DNA of 64,000 bases from Mytilus californianus (GCF_021869535.1 NW_026262690.1:86721995-86785994); one strand, 5' to 3'; shown: positions 34,669 through 46,110, counted from the first letter of the stretch. A program made the numbers and translations. The notes: generated by a model not told the origin, from the sequence alone.

Positions 34669-37663
34669 TTAGTGCCGATGCAAAGACCCTATAAGTGAAT
34701 CAATATTAACGCCAAAATATGCAATCTTTAATGACCTGACAACAGTATCGTAACTATATCCCTTCTTAATAAGTCTATTTAAAGGTTTTGTTAGCTTCAG
34801 AGGTGAATACTGACATTTTTGTGCTTTATAAAGAATATTTCCATAAAAAATTGGATGTGAAATACCTGAACGTATAAGAAGTCTGCATGTTGAGCTATAT
34901 TTACGAATGATGTCCTTATACCGATGATAAAATTTAGTAAATGTTTTGACTAGTTTGTGATATCGAAAACCCTGGTGTAATAATTTTTCAGTAATACATA
35001 AATTTCTCTCGTTAAAATCTAAAACATTGTTACATACACGAGCGAATCGTACAAGTTGAGATATATAAACACCGTAAGATGGTGACAAGGGAACGTCACC
35101 ATCTAAAAATGGATAATTAACGATAGGAAATGAAAAATCATCTCTTTTATCATATATTTTAGTATTAAGCTTTCCGTTAATGATATAGATATCAAGATCG
35201 AGGAAAGGGCAGTGGTCATTGTTAGTATTAGCTTTATTTAAAATAAGTTCAACAGGATAAATTTCTTTAGTATACATACTGAAGTCGTCATTATTGAGAG
35301 CCAAAATATCATCCAAATATCTAAAAGTATTATTAAATTTGTGTATCAGATGTTGTTTCGATGGGTCTTTGCTGATTTTTGTCATAAATTGTAACTCATA
35401 GCAATACAAAAAAAGGTCCGCAATAAGTGGTGCACAGTTAGTCCCCATTGGAATTCCGATAACCTGACGATATACGGAATCTCCAAAGCGAACAAAAATG
35501 TTATCTAGTAAAAAATCAAGGGCATATATAGTATCAAAGCATGTCCAATTGACATAGTTTTTTTGTTTATTGCTACTAAAAAATGACCTAAAAGAGTTTG
35601 AACATATATATTCACATTCTGACTTTTTAAATGCCCATTTAATTAGGTGTGTGAATTTTTTCTTAATGAGAATATGAGGCAATGTGGTATATAGGGTAGA
35701 AAAATCAAAACTTTGAACAGATTCAAAATCACCAATATATGCATGCAATTTATCAAGTACTTCCAACGAGTTCTTGACACTCCAAAAGTAATTAATTCCA
35801 CTATTTTCGAATGCCTTATTTGAACAATTTATTATCAGGTTTTTGATTGTACCAAGTGTACTGGTAAGAAGAATAGACAATTTAGTAGTGGAACAATGGC
35901 TTGAAGACGAAATGAATCTATATTTGTAAGGTGTTTTGTGTAGCTTCGGAAGCCAATACATAGTTGGGACTTTCATTGTATTTGGTTCTGCTTGTAAAGC
36001 GGTAGCTAAAAGTTTATGTTTGTTACAGATGTCGTTTTCTGAAAATGGAGTCAGTTGGAATGTTGGTGAATTGGTGATTTCTTTTTTCAGAACCTCAATG
36101 TAAAATTTACGTCAAACAATAATAATATTATTAGCAGCTTTATCGGCCGGGACAAAAACAAATTCCTTGGCTAGTTCTTTTAGTTTATGTTTGATACGAG
36201 AAATAGGTTTATTGTGGTTATTGTTAAGAGTAAAATGTTCTTTAAAATGTTGAATACGTATATCAACTATGTTCATTACTGATTTAAAAAAAGAGTCCAA
36301 AGATTTTTTGTCAGCTTTTTCCCGTTTTATCCATTTAAAACAGTAAGTATGGAGTGAGTCGTGGATGATATTGCGACACTCATTCCAATTAATAATTGAC
36401 GGGGGACGATATTTAGGTCCTTTACTGAGGAATGATTTTAACTCTCGGTCTTGAACGATGTTAAGATCTCCTGTTATAACATGGGAAATGGGTCCATAAA
36501 TGTATTCGGAATTACTGCAATTACATGAAGTAGGTGTATTTTCACTGATATTAACATCTTTACATAATTGGCTGTAATTAAACACAAATTTCCGGGTAGA
36601 TTTCTTGTAAATATAACAAATAAGAGGGAGCTCAGTATTATCAAAATATCCCGGAATTTGTTCTTTAACAGAATGGTCGTTAAAAATACCGGCAATATTT
36701 ACAAAATCAAAACCTTTATTGACATACTTTATTTTAATAAACTGTTTTTTATGATCTTCAGGGCGATCAATTTTGGGAAACAGTTTAGAATAACAATATG
36801 CCATTATAATTTGAACGATTTCATACTTAGGACTGCTATATGAAATTGTGTTGCAATCCTCTAAAATTTTATTTAACTTATCAACCGGTAATGAACAGAT
36901 AATGTCTGCCGTTGTTTTTTGAAATAGAAATTAGGTCCGAAATATTGGTATGATTGGTCCGAAATTTTCTTTGATTGCGATTTTTTCTACGACCATGAGA
37001 ACGGTTTTTACGAACAGTTTTAGAAACTATATCCAAAATGTTAACAGAATCGGTTCTTGATATATTACCAATTCCCATGATATTATCATTAAGACCGAGA
37101 GGGTAGACTGTCTGTAATTTTTTAATCCAATTTAATTCAATTATTTTCCGCGATCGTACAAACTTTGAATGAGATTCACCAGACTGCTTATTTACTACTT
37201 CTAAAGGTTGAACTGCTAAATATTTAATAGGATGATTGTGCTTCTTAAGGTGTTGATAAATGATACTTTTGAATTTATTGGGTCTTTTAAAACGATACAG
37301 ATGTTCTTGAGTGCGTTTAGATAAATATCGTCCAGTTTCACCTACGTACTGAATACCGCATCCCGGTTTGTTTCATGTGAGTAAATAAATTATACTGTTT
37401 GTTTTTCAAGTTATATCAGTTTCAAAATTTAAAGAAAATGTGCGACCATTAAACGTGGACCTTACCGTATTGTTGGTGGAAAGACGGGGACATGTAAGTC
37501 ATTTTTTGGCATGACACTTATCGATAGAAGGGTAACCACGATTTTTATTGTCAAAAATGTTAGCGATGGTAGTATTTTTAGATAAACGATTTTGAAGATT
37601 GAGACGTGTAGATACCCTTTGAACGAGTTTAGTATTTAATATTTTTCCATTTCTAAGCTTCAT
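34669..37663 (-). CDS. GIY-YIG endonuclease/reverse transcriptase with four in-frame UGA (putative Sec); one 1-nt frameshift
   Basis: Copies and integrates the element. Start ATG at 37663 (MKLRNGK); an upstream TAA blocks extension. Reading through TGA and discounting one extra A gives 997 residues. Residues about 97-145 form the endonuclease: a C-x4-C pair with Sec97 replacing the first Cys, GIQYVGETGR (103-112), His138 and His142/144. The linker CxC is C380/C382 (SCNCSNS). The RT has motif A with D653 (SFDFSTLY), motif B GIPMGT (736-741) and catalytic YLDD (782-785), then a thumb. UGA codons lie at 37499-37501 (residue 55), 37406-37408 (86), 37373-37375 (97) and 36112-36114 (517). All four are at positions where I expect Cys in relatives. 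No TAA or TAG interrupts the restored frame. Normal TGT/TGC Cys codons are also used. The only other lesion is an A6 run (36915-36920). The real stop is TAA at 34669-34671. Confidence 0.85.
36915..36920 (-). other. A6 homopolymer frameshift in the Naiad coding region
   Basis: The endonuclease frame and the RT frame differ by one base, and the switch falls at this six-A run (minus strand). Five As would give a continuous frame between the basic linker (ISISK) and the downstream sequence (SLPVDKLNKIL). It could be a real mutation, a sequencing error or, less likely, programmed slippage. Confidence 0.7.
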
Positions 37664-38036
37664 ATTTGTTTTTTGTTTGTGAATTATATTAGAAAGGAGC
37701 AAAGACTGGCGTCCAGAATATGAACCAGCATACAATGAATTAAATTATGTAAAAATGATAAATCTGTTCGGCTAAAGATGTCAAACGCTATCCGTATTAA
37801 TTACCCGAAAAAGAAAGGGTATATCAGGGTAGCGACTGACGTCTGACTAAATAGTAGAATGGGGCTGAATATTGAAATACTACTTTTTGATAAATATTCC
37901 TAAAGTAATGAACTAGAGAAGTTCTCGCTCGGACACACACTCCATAATCTAGTATATTATAAGAGCATAAACCTGAAGCACGGGGAGGCACTCTACTGTC
38001 TCCACACGGCACTAAAGACAAACTCTGTAAAAAATA

Positions 38037-38596
38037 AAATTGAGAATGGAAATGGGGAATGTGTCAAAGAGACAACAACCCGACCATAGAACAGACAACA
38101 GCCGAAAGTCACCAACAGGTCTTCAATGCAGCGAGAAATTCCCGCACCCGGAGGCGTCCTTCAGCTGGCCCCTAAACAAATATATATACTAGTTCAGTGA
38201 TAATGAACGCCATACTAAACTCCAAATTGTACACAAGAAACTAAAATTAAAAATAATACAAGACTAACAAAGGCTAGAGGCTCCTGACTTGGGACAGGCG
38301 CAAAAATGCGGCGGGGTTAAACATGTTTATGAGATCTCAACCCTCCCCCTATACCTCTAGCCAATGTAGAAAAGTAAACGCATAACAATACGCACATTAA
38401 AATTCAGTTCAAGAGAAGTCCGAGTCTGATGTCAGAAGATGTAACCAAAGAAAATTAACAAAATGACAATAATACATAAATAACAACAGACTACTAGCAG
38501 TTAACTGACATGCCAGCTCCAGACTTCAATTAAACTAATTGAAAGATTATGTCTTCATCATATGAATATCAGGCACAATCCTTCCCGTTAGGGGTT
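38037..38596 (-). repeat. 5' pseudo-LTR of the Naiad element
   Basis: Upstream direct copy of 34031-34590. It is a truncated copy of the element's own 3' end, starting in the middle of the SECIS apical loop (AACCCC). It therefore lacks a functional SECIS, and only the downstream copy can serve translation. Confidence 0.9.
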
Positions 38597-40330
38597 ATTT
38601 ACTTTATTCGCATTTTCTTTTCTGTAATTTTTGTTATAAATTATCACCTTTTCATTTAATGTCTTTTTCAAAGTTGCTTCCTACTTTCAAGAAACTAATT
38701 TATATACATGGTCTTAACCTGAATGTACTTGTTTACGGTGCATCCCCGTGTGGGGGCAGGTACTAGATTTATAATCGTTAGACAGAGGTCGTGATTTATA
38801 CATGCATTTTAAATTTCCTCTATAGTTTTATACAAACAACATTTAAATTAGATGACAGGTATTTCAAATTGAAAAATTCGTCTTATTTACAACATCAAAA
38901 TTTCTTCTGATGGTATAAGCTTCTCTTAATAATAGGACCAACTGTTACACCAGACTTGATGATTCAAACATAGTCAATTACAAAACCTACACTTTCAAAC
39001 AAGAATACTTTGCATAACTTTGTTCTGTCATACATTTTAAGTTTGAACCCCCGACGGTTTAAATGAAAGACTGAATAAGTGGTATTTTCTGCTTCTTTGC
39101 TATAAGCACGAGACTTTAAGGAGTAAGAGAATAAAGGACTTGGTCGGCTCGGAGTTAGAATAATATGTCGGTAATGTGACATGTCTTCCTGCGGACTGTT
39201 ACTTTGTAGAGATGTTGAAACTGCTCTACTCTTGTTCGGAATCCTATAGTTTTATCCATGTAGTGCCAATAAAAATTTTGCCCACTACTCCCTACTTTTC
39301 TTTTCATAATATAAGTTTAAAAAACCATTCTTCAAAATCTTATAAAATCCTTTTTATTTTTTCATAGTTTTCGAAAGAAAATAGGTTGGCGTTACATGTA
39401 TGAAAGTTCTATAGAGAGAATCATTTCTCGCCAAATTTTCAATAGATTCTATTTCAAAAACAAGGACATGGAGTCACGGTCCTGTAATTTTTTCTTCTTT
39501 TTAAGTTCCATTATTTATATACTATCAATACATAACAGTCTTTTAAAAAGCTTGTTACTTTTAAACAGAGGAGCGAACATCCTTATAATCTCAGCGTGTC
39601 GGCCCGAATATTTATTCAATTTGTCACTGGACGATAAACAGCCGCTACCGCCATCATCCTCATCGTCATACGTTTTCAAATGTTTAAAGCTGATAATGAA
39701 AACAACTCGACAGCTGGACCTCGTGTCCCTTTTTCCTGACGAAATCCAATGGTGTCTGGTGAATTAACTATGATTTATGTATATATCTTCGGTGTAGATT
39801 AAAAACATTTTAATAGAAGGTGGAAATTTGCGGCATTGGTCTAGTTCGTAAAACACTTTTGCACAAACCACAAAGAATTCAATTTCAATTGACAAAAAAG
39901 ATATACATTTTTCAAGCTGGAAATCACAATTATGAGCACAGATCTAGAGAGGACACACGAACGAAACGAAGAGAAGCAACAAGTCATTCAAGTGAACGGG
40001 CGAACAAGCTTCATATAAAATTTAAAATTAAAGGCACTTCGAACTGTAACAAACTACTAGTGGTTACTTACGAAGGGTAGGCATACATTGCATCAAATCC
40101 GAAATCTGCAGTATTGCCTATAGTGAAAGCTTGTAATGGGGCTAAATCGATAACTAAAAACGATTACTAGTATATACTGAAAATTCAGAAATTATATATT
40201 GCGAGATTTTTATTTCAAAATGATAATAATGCGACTGGGTGAGTATCGCAATAATAATTAAGAACTCGCATTCTAATATCTGTATGCAGCTTTTCCTGAT
40301 ATCGCAAAAATTAACCTAGCATTTATAGAA
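38597..40330. other. No gene recognised
   Basis: The first about 22 bp match the target continuation seen at 33874-33896. The rest is AT-rich. Short frames at 39396-39767 and 39820-40080 have no domain, signal or splice context that I trust. Confidence 0.5.
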
Positions 40331-40332
40331 TT

Positions 40333-40600
40333 GATGGGAATGTGTCAAAGAGAAAAAAAAACCCGAACAAAGAGCAGAAAAAAGCAAAAGGCCACAAATG
40401 GGTCTTCAACGCAGCGAGAAAATTCCGCACCCGGAGACGGGCTTCAGCTGACCCCTAAAGAATAATGTATACGAGTTTAGCGAAACGCACGCCACACGAA
40501 ACTCCGAAACATATAAATGAACTAAAATGAACACACAAGACTAACAAAGGCTGGAGGTTCCTGACAAAGGACAGGCGCATAAATGCGGTGGGGTTAATAG
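40333..40600 (-). mobile_element. Naiad-family 3' end fragment
   Basis: 'GGGAATGTGTCAAAGAGA', 'CCGCACCCGGAGACGGGC', 'TTCAGCTGACCCCTAAAG' and 'AGACTAACAAAGGCTGGAGG' match the 34 kb element's terminal repeat with clear divergence. Confidence 0.8.
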
Positions 40601-41350
40601 ATATAAGAAGATGTGGTATGAGTGCCAATGAGACATCTCTCCATCCAAGTCAAAATTTATAAAAGTAAACCATTATAGGTCAAAGTACGGTCTTCAACAC
40701 GGAGCCTTGGCTCAAACCGAACAGCAAGCTATAAAGGACCCCAAAAATTACTAGTGTTAAACCATTCAAACGGGAAAACCAACAGTCTAATCTATATAAA
40801 AAACGAGAAACGAGAAACACTTATGAACCACATCAACAAACGACAACTACAGAACATCAGATTCCTGACTTAGGACAGGTGCAAACAATTGCAGCAGGTT
40901 TAAACGCTTTAATGGTGCAAAACCTTCACCCTTATCTGAAACAATAGTGTAACATCACAACATAGAAAAGCACACTATAAAATATCAATTGAAATGGCTT
41001 AACTCAATCAAAAGACATGTTGACACCAGTGAACATACACTGAACAAATAAGTTTGATCTATGATACAATGCAAATACAAAAAAAATAAACTAAGGGAAG
41101 AATAGTTAAAGTAACATGTTATACCGCTGTGAAATATTAAACAGTTTAAGAAAAACAATATACTTGAACAAAAATATCAGCCATTTGCAATTACTTTAAA
41201 CACAGGTTAATAAAAATAATTGTGTTGTTAGGTATACGTGTACAGTTCAAATAGAGAAAGGAAATATTTTTACAAAATAAATAATTTAGATGTTCATAGT
41301 ACGAAACATGTTTTGTGAGATCACAACCCTCCCCCTATACATATAGCCAA
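40592..41350 (-). repeat. Family B PLE-type 3' end followed by Naiad UTR scrap
   Basis: 40592-40910 has 'AAGAAGATGTGGTATGAGTG', 'GGTCAAAGTACGGTCTTCAA' and 'CAGATTCCTGACTTAGGACA' (family B). 40911-41150 continues with a 3' region. 41290-41350 has 'TGAGATCACAACCCTCCCCC', a piece of the Naiad 3' region. Tandem and truncated stacking like this is usual for PLEs. Confidence 0.6.
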
Positions 41351-41411
41351 CGTGGAATAAACAAGCACACAGTAATACGTCGCACGTTCATTCATCAAAA
41401 ATCGCAATAAT

Positions 41412-42336
41412 AAATACACGGAATAATTTCTGAATTTAAATTAACATAAAATACTGACAATAGAGACAGTATGTATAAGGTCTTTGTAACGTAACATAAA
41501 GTACTGACAATAGAGACATATGTCTAAGGTCTTTGTAACGTAACATAAAGTACTGACAATAGAGACAGTATGTCTAAGGTCTTTGTAACGTAACATAAAG
41601 TACTGACAATAGAGACAGTATGTCTAAGATTTTTGTAACGTAAAATAAAGCACTGACAATAGAGACAGTATGTCTAAGGTCTTTGTAACGTAACATATAG
41701 TACTGACAATATAAAGAGACAGTATGTTTAAGGTCTTTGTAACGTAACATAAAGTATTGACAATAGAGACAGTATGACTAAGGTCTTTGCAACATAAAGT
41801 ACTGACAATAGAGACAGTATGTCTAAGGTCTTTGTAACGTAACATAAAGTACTGACAATAGATTTGATTTGATTTTTGGTGTTTTAAATACACGGAATAA
41901 TTTCTGAATTTAAATTAACATAAAATACTGACAATAGAGACAGTATGTATAAGGTCTTTGTAACGTAACATAAAGTACTGACAATAGAGACATATGTCTA
42001 AGGTCTTTGTAACGTAACATAAAGTACTGACAATAGAGACGGTATGTCTAAGGTCTTTGTAACGTAACATAAAGTACTGACAATAGAGACAGTATGTCTA
42101 AGATTTTTGTAACGTAAAATAAAGCACTGACAATAGAGACAGTATGTCTAAGGTCTTTGTAACGTAACATATAGTACTGACAATATATAGAGACAGTATG
42201 TTTAAGGTCTTTGTAACGTAACATAAAGTATTGACAATAGAGACAGTATGACTAAGGTCTTTGCAACATAAAGTACTGACAATAGAGACAGTATGTCTAA
42301 GGTCTTTGTAACGTAACATAAAGTACTGACAATAGA
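41412..42336 (+). repeat. 50-bp tandem array with a 474-bp segmental duplication
   Basis: The unit is 'ACATAAAGTACTGACAATAG', 'AGACAGTATGTCTAAGGTCT' and TTGTAACGTA. The whole block from 'AAATACACGGAATAATTTCT' (41412) recurs from 41886, including unit-specific variants. Each copy ends in SINE tail sequence (GATTTGATTTGATTTTTGG). Confidence 0.9.
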
Positions 42337-42595
42337 TTTGATTTGATTTTTGGTGTTTTAACGCCACTTTTAAGCACCGCTTTTGGGCTATTTCGTGGCG
42401 GTCAGTTTTTATTGGCGGAGGAAGCCGGAGTGCCCGGAGAAAACCACCAACCTTCGATAGGAAAACTGACACTCCGAGTCAATTAATATTGGAGTCGAGT
42501 GCACCCGCTAAGCGGGGTTCTAACTCACAACCTCAGTGTTGACTGGCTAGTGATTACAGTAGTAACTACTTAGACAACTCGGTCACCGAGGCCCC
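42337..42595 (-). mobile_element. Full-length tRNA-derived SINE
   Basis: On the minus strand it starts GGGGCCTCGGTGACCGAGTT (A-box-like TGACCGAGTTG), with a B-box-like GAGTTAGAACCCC and then a body with 'TTTTCTCCGGGCACTCCGGC' and 'AAAAACTGACCGCCACG'. It ends in an (AATCA)n-like tail. It is flanked by a 13-bp duplication TACTGACAATAGA (42324-42336 and 42596-42608). The body resembles the conserved central domain shared by several mollusc SINEs. Confidence 0.85.
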
Positions 42596-42850
42596 TACTG
42601 ACAATAGAGACAGTATGTCTAAGGTCTTTGTAACATAAAGTACTGACAATAGACAGTATATCTAAGGTCTTTGTAACGTAACATAAAGTACTGACAATAG
42701 AGACATATAACTAAGGTCTTTGTAACATAAAGTACTGACAATAGAGACAGTATGTCTAAGGTCTTTGTAACGTAACATAAAGTACTGACAATAGAGACAT
42801 ATGTCTAAGGTCTTTTTAACGTAAAGTACTGACAATAGAGACATATGCAA
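42596..42850 (+). repeat. 50-bp tandem array, continuation beyond the SINE
   Basis: About five more units of the array at 41412-42336, some shortened by loss of GTAACGTA. Confidence 0.85.
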
Positions 42851-43063
42851 ATAACAATAACAGTATACTTTATTTTGAAACACTCAGACACATATATATA
42901 TGTGTAAAAAGAGGCAAAATACATAATCACATTTATGATTGCTATAGAATAATGTTAACATAATCGTATAATTGAGAGTATTATAACAATATATTAGCTA
43001 ATTTGTTAATGATAAGTGATAAGTTCTTCATAACTTGAACGTTGCAAAATGAAAGCAGCCCTT

Positions 43064-43296
43064 TCATTTTCTCGACATAGGGATATACCTGTGGTAATAT
43101 TCTGTAATATGTTTATTTCTTATATTTTCAAAAATAACAGACTGGCACTCAAATAGATAGTGAAATTCATTTCCAATTGACAAGGAGCTGAAATGACACT
43201 GTCTTTCATCTCTAGGAATTCCATTTCCTGTTTCTATATGGATTTTTAGGTTGCAGCATCGCAGTTTGGTAATATTTTTACGATCGGCAAACGAGG
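43064..43296 (-). pseudogene. LINE C-terminal fragment (Cys-rich end domain)
   Basis: The minus-strand translation contains LRCCNLKIHIETGNGIPRDE and GNEFHYLFECQSVIFENIRN, ending before a TGA. This matches the conserved C-terminal pattern of many metazoan LINE ORF2 proteins (ETG.., IPR.ER.C, DEFHYLF.C, ..YI..YY). It lacks the RT and is bordered by array sequence at 43297. Confidence 0.7.
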
Positions 43297-43604
43297 TCTA
43301 AGGTCTTTGTAACGGTAACAACCTGATAACTATCTAACCTTGGTTCCTAGTTCAACCTCTTCGTCACGTCTACTGTCGAGCAGTAAGCCAGGATTTAGTA
43401 CTTAAAACGACTGACGAACTACGGACTATGTTAAACTAATGTTATGATGTTATTAACCATGTTTACTATAACCATGATGCCCGAGAAAAGTAGACCAGAT
43501 AAGTGATACCAGTTTTTAACTGAGTGTTGTTATAGTACAATGTCTTGATAAAATATTAGTATACGAATAAATTAGTACCAAACGCCAGTATCGTGTGGTA
43601 TAAT

Positions 43605-43967
43605 CGTTAATGAGAAAAGAGAAAGTGGAGATGGGTACATACATACTGAGGAAGCCAAATAACAGCATTACAAGGCAAGCCTTACAGTGGAACCCATAAG
43701 GAAAGCGTGGCAGGGGCAGACCAAGATACACCTGGAGACGAAACGTTGCAGCCGAGATGGAGAAAGATTGATTGATTGTTGGTTGCTTAACGTCCAGTGG
43801 CAAATATTTCATGCATGTTCAGGACGACGATGGAGAAAGAAGGGTACAAGTGGCATGATCTGGAGAGGCTAGCAAAAACAGAACAAGGTGGAGAAATATC
43901 GTTAGTGGCCTATGCTCCACTAAGGGGCAACAGGATTAAGCTAGTAAGCAAACGCCAGTATCAGGTT
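43605..43967 (+). pseudogene. Second LINE ORF2 C-terminal remnant, interrupted by a SINE tail
   Basis: With frameshifts it reads WRWVHILRKPNN, a GRGRPRYTWRRNVAAEME segment, then (after a 62-bp insertion) KEGYKWHDLERLAK and RTRWRNIVSGLCSTKGQQD before a stop. This is the typical end of RTE/Jockey-like ORF2 proteins. The insertion at 43768-43829 is a SINE tail flanked by GATGGAGAAAG on both sides. Inactive. Confidence 0.8.
43768..43829 (-). mobile_element. 5'-truncated SINE insertion with 11-bp target duplication
   Basis: (ATTG)3, TTGGTTGCTTAACGTCCAGT and further sequence lie between two copies of GATGGAGAAAG (43757-43767 and 43830-43840). Removing it restores the LINE reading frame across the site (AEMEK-EGYKW). 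Confidence 0.8.
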
Positions 43968-44320
43968 TTTGCAGAACCTAAACTTCTAAATATTGTGATA
44001 AATCCCATATTGCAACAGATTTAAGACACTTGTCCTATGATAAACAAACACTTATGGGATATTAATGTCTTCCTAAGACTGTCATTAGTGCAATTCAATT
44101 AATATTAATTGTGTCTTGGTTGATTCATGTATTTTGTACATGTGGTGTAAAAATAAACATTGTCCTTGAGTTCCCAGTAAGTGTGTACTTTAAATGGCGA
44201 TTTCAAGAAAGGAAATTTCTATACGATCTCCACCAATTACACTTCGGTCTATAAAGAAATGCGTGGGCAAAAAAATGCATATGGACCGAGCATTTATCTG
44301 CAAATAACCATGCAGTATAA

Positions 44321-44556
44321 GGGAGCTACCATTTGATTTTTATGGGGGGCTAGGATGAAATTTGAAAAAAAAGGCAAGACAGGAGTTTTGAGTAAAAAAA
44401 GGCAGGATGACAATTTATGTAAAAAAAGTCAGTATAATTAAAAAAAGGCAAGACCGAAAGAGTGAAAAATAAAAAGGCAGGACATAGACTACAACTAAAA
44501 AAATTGCAGGACAAAATTTTTCATCCTAGCCCCCTAAAAATCAAATGGTAGCTCCC
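44321..44556. mobile_element. PIF/Harbinger-type MITE, copy 2
   Basis: GGGAGCTACCATTTGATTTT at the left and its complement at the right, with TAA on both sides (44318-44320 and 44557-44559). It is the same family as 17663-17942 in inverted internal orientation (A-rich here). Confidence 0.85.
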
Positions 44557-44984
44557 TAAACTTAGTCTGAAAAGATCAACTCATGACACACATTCTATCT
44601 GGTGTGGGTATGCAGGTAGTGCACGACACGTCATTTCGATAAATAAAAACAAGTAATGACATATTATATATGTCAACTGTAAAACACACAGGCACCTGAG
44701 TAAATTAGGAAATGAAAAGGAAAGGGCAAGAAGCTTTAAGGTAAAGTTAGGTGATGAAACTTGTAAAAGTAGGTCAGATCTTGAATACATGCCATGAAAT
44801 GAAACATGTCAGGTACGGTAGTTAAGGGAAAGAAAGTTAAACGCATGTTATTTAAAGTAAAAAAAGAGAAATATATGAAAAACTTAGATAAGGTCACAAA
44901 ACTTATGTCATCTTAGGTACAAGTAGCTAGGCCAAGGAGGATTTGTCATCTAAGGAAGCTTATATAAAGAATGATATGTTATGT

Positions 44985-46110
44985 AATACATGCCACAAAA
45001 TGTAAAAGCAAGTCTAATACTAAGCAAGGTCATGAATACACGCTGTGTAATGCTAAGCAAGGTCATGAAACATAATGCCGTCTTATGCCAAATAAGGTAA
45101 TGAAATACATGCAGTCTATGTCCCAGCAAGGTCATGAAACACATACAGTCTAATGCTAAGCAAGGTCATGAAACTAATTCAGTCAAATGCTAATAAAGTT
45201 CATGAAACACATGCAGTCTAATGCTAATAAAGTTCGTGAAGTGAAACACATGCAGTCTAATGCTAATAAAGTTCGTGAAACAAATGCAGTCTAATGCTAA
45301 TAAAGTTCATGAAACACATGCAGTATAATGCTTATAAAGTTCGTGAAACACATGCAGTCTAATGCTAATAACGTTCATGAAACACATGGAGTCTAATGGT
45401 AAGTATAAGGTCATGAAACACATGCAGTCTAATGCTAATAAAGTTCGTGAAACAAATGCAGTCTAATGCTAATAAAGTTCATGAAACACATGCAGTATAA
45501 TGCTCATAAAGTTCGTGAAACACATGCAGTCATGATAATGCTCATAAAGTTCGTGAAACACATGCAGTCTAATGCTAATAACGTTCATGAAACACATTGA
45601 GTCTAATGGTAAGTATAAGATCATGAAACACATGCAGTCTAATGCTAATAAAGTTCATGAAACACATGCAGTCTAATCCTAATAAAGTTCATGAAACACA
45701 TGCAGTCTAATGCTAATAAAGTTCATGAAACACATGCAATCTAATGCTAATAAAGTTCATGAAACACGTGTAGTCTAATGCTAATAAAGTTCATGAAACA
45801 TATGCAGTCTAATGCTAATAAAGTTTATGAAACACATGCAGTATAATGCTCATAAAGTTCGTGAAACACATGCAGTCTAATGCTCATAAAGTTCGTGAAA
45901 CACATGCAGTCTAATGCTAATAACGTTCATGAAACACATGGAGTCTTATGGTAAGTAAGGTCATGAAACGCATGCAGTCTAATCCTATTAAAGTTCATGA
46001 AACACATGCAGTGGAATGCTAATAAAGTTCTTGAAACACAGTCTAATGCTTGTGAACATGAAACACGTGCAGTCTAATGGTAAGTACGGTCATGAAACAC
46101 ATGCAGTCTA
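44985..46110 (+). repeat. 34-bp tandem array, about 33 units
   Basis: The unit is 'AATGCTAATAAAGTTCATGA' and AACACATGCAGTCT. A longer repeating block marked by 'GGAGTCTAATGGTAAGTATA' recurs, which suggests higher-order amplification. Degenerate units extend left to about 44600. Confidence 0.9.

Larger units (their letters stand above)
34029..38596 (-). mobile_element. Naiad-type Penelope-like element, nearly full length
   Basis: A minus-strand retroelement with near-identical direct terminal repeats (pseudo-LTRs, 34031-34590 and 38037-38596; I count only about two differences in 560 bp). It has a 5' leader, one long coding region (37663-34669), a SECIS-like hairpin and a 3' region. The order endonuclease, linker, RT is the permuted order of the Naiad/Chlamys clade. 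The insertion point is defined by an internal empty-site paralogue (33861-33895). The high pseudo-LTR identity suggests a recent arrival. Other 3'-end copies of the family lie at 5.0, 20.4, 40.3 and 41.3 kb. Confidence 0.9.

Noticed and set aside
34669-37663. Explaining the UGAs by an altered nuclear genetic code
   Set aside because: Other Cys and Trp codons are standard in the same frame, and a bivalve nuclear genome uses the standard code. SECIS-directed recoding fits better.
41412-42850. CRISPR-like array
   Set aside because: Units are contiguous and lack unique spacers; this is eukaryotic satellite DNA.
41624-42883. Minus-strand frames with YKDLRHTVSIVSTLC repeats
   Set aside because: Direct translation of the 50-bp satellite; not a protein family.
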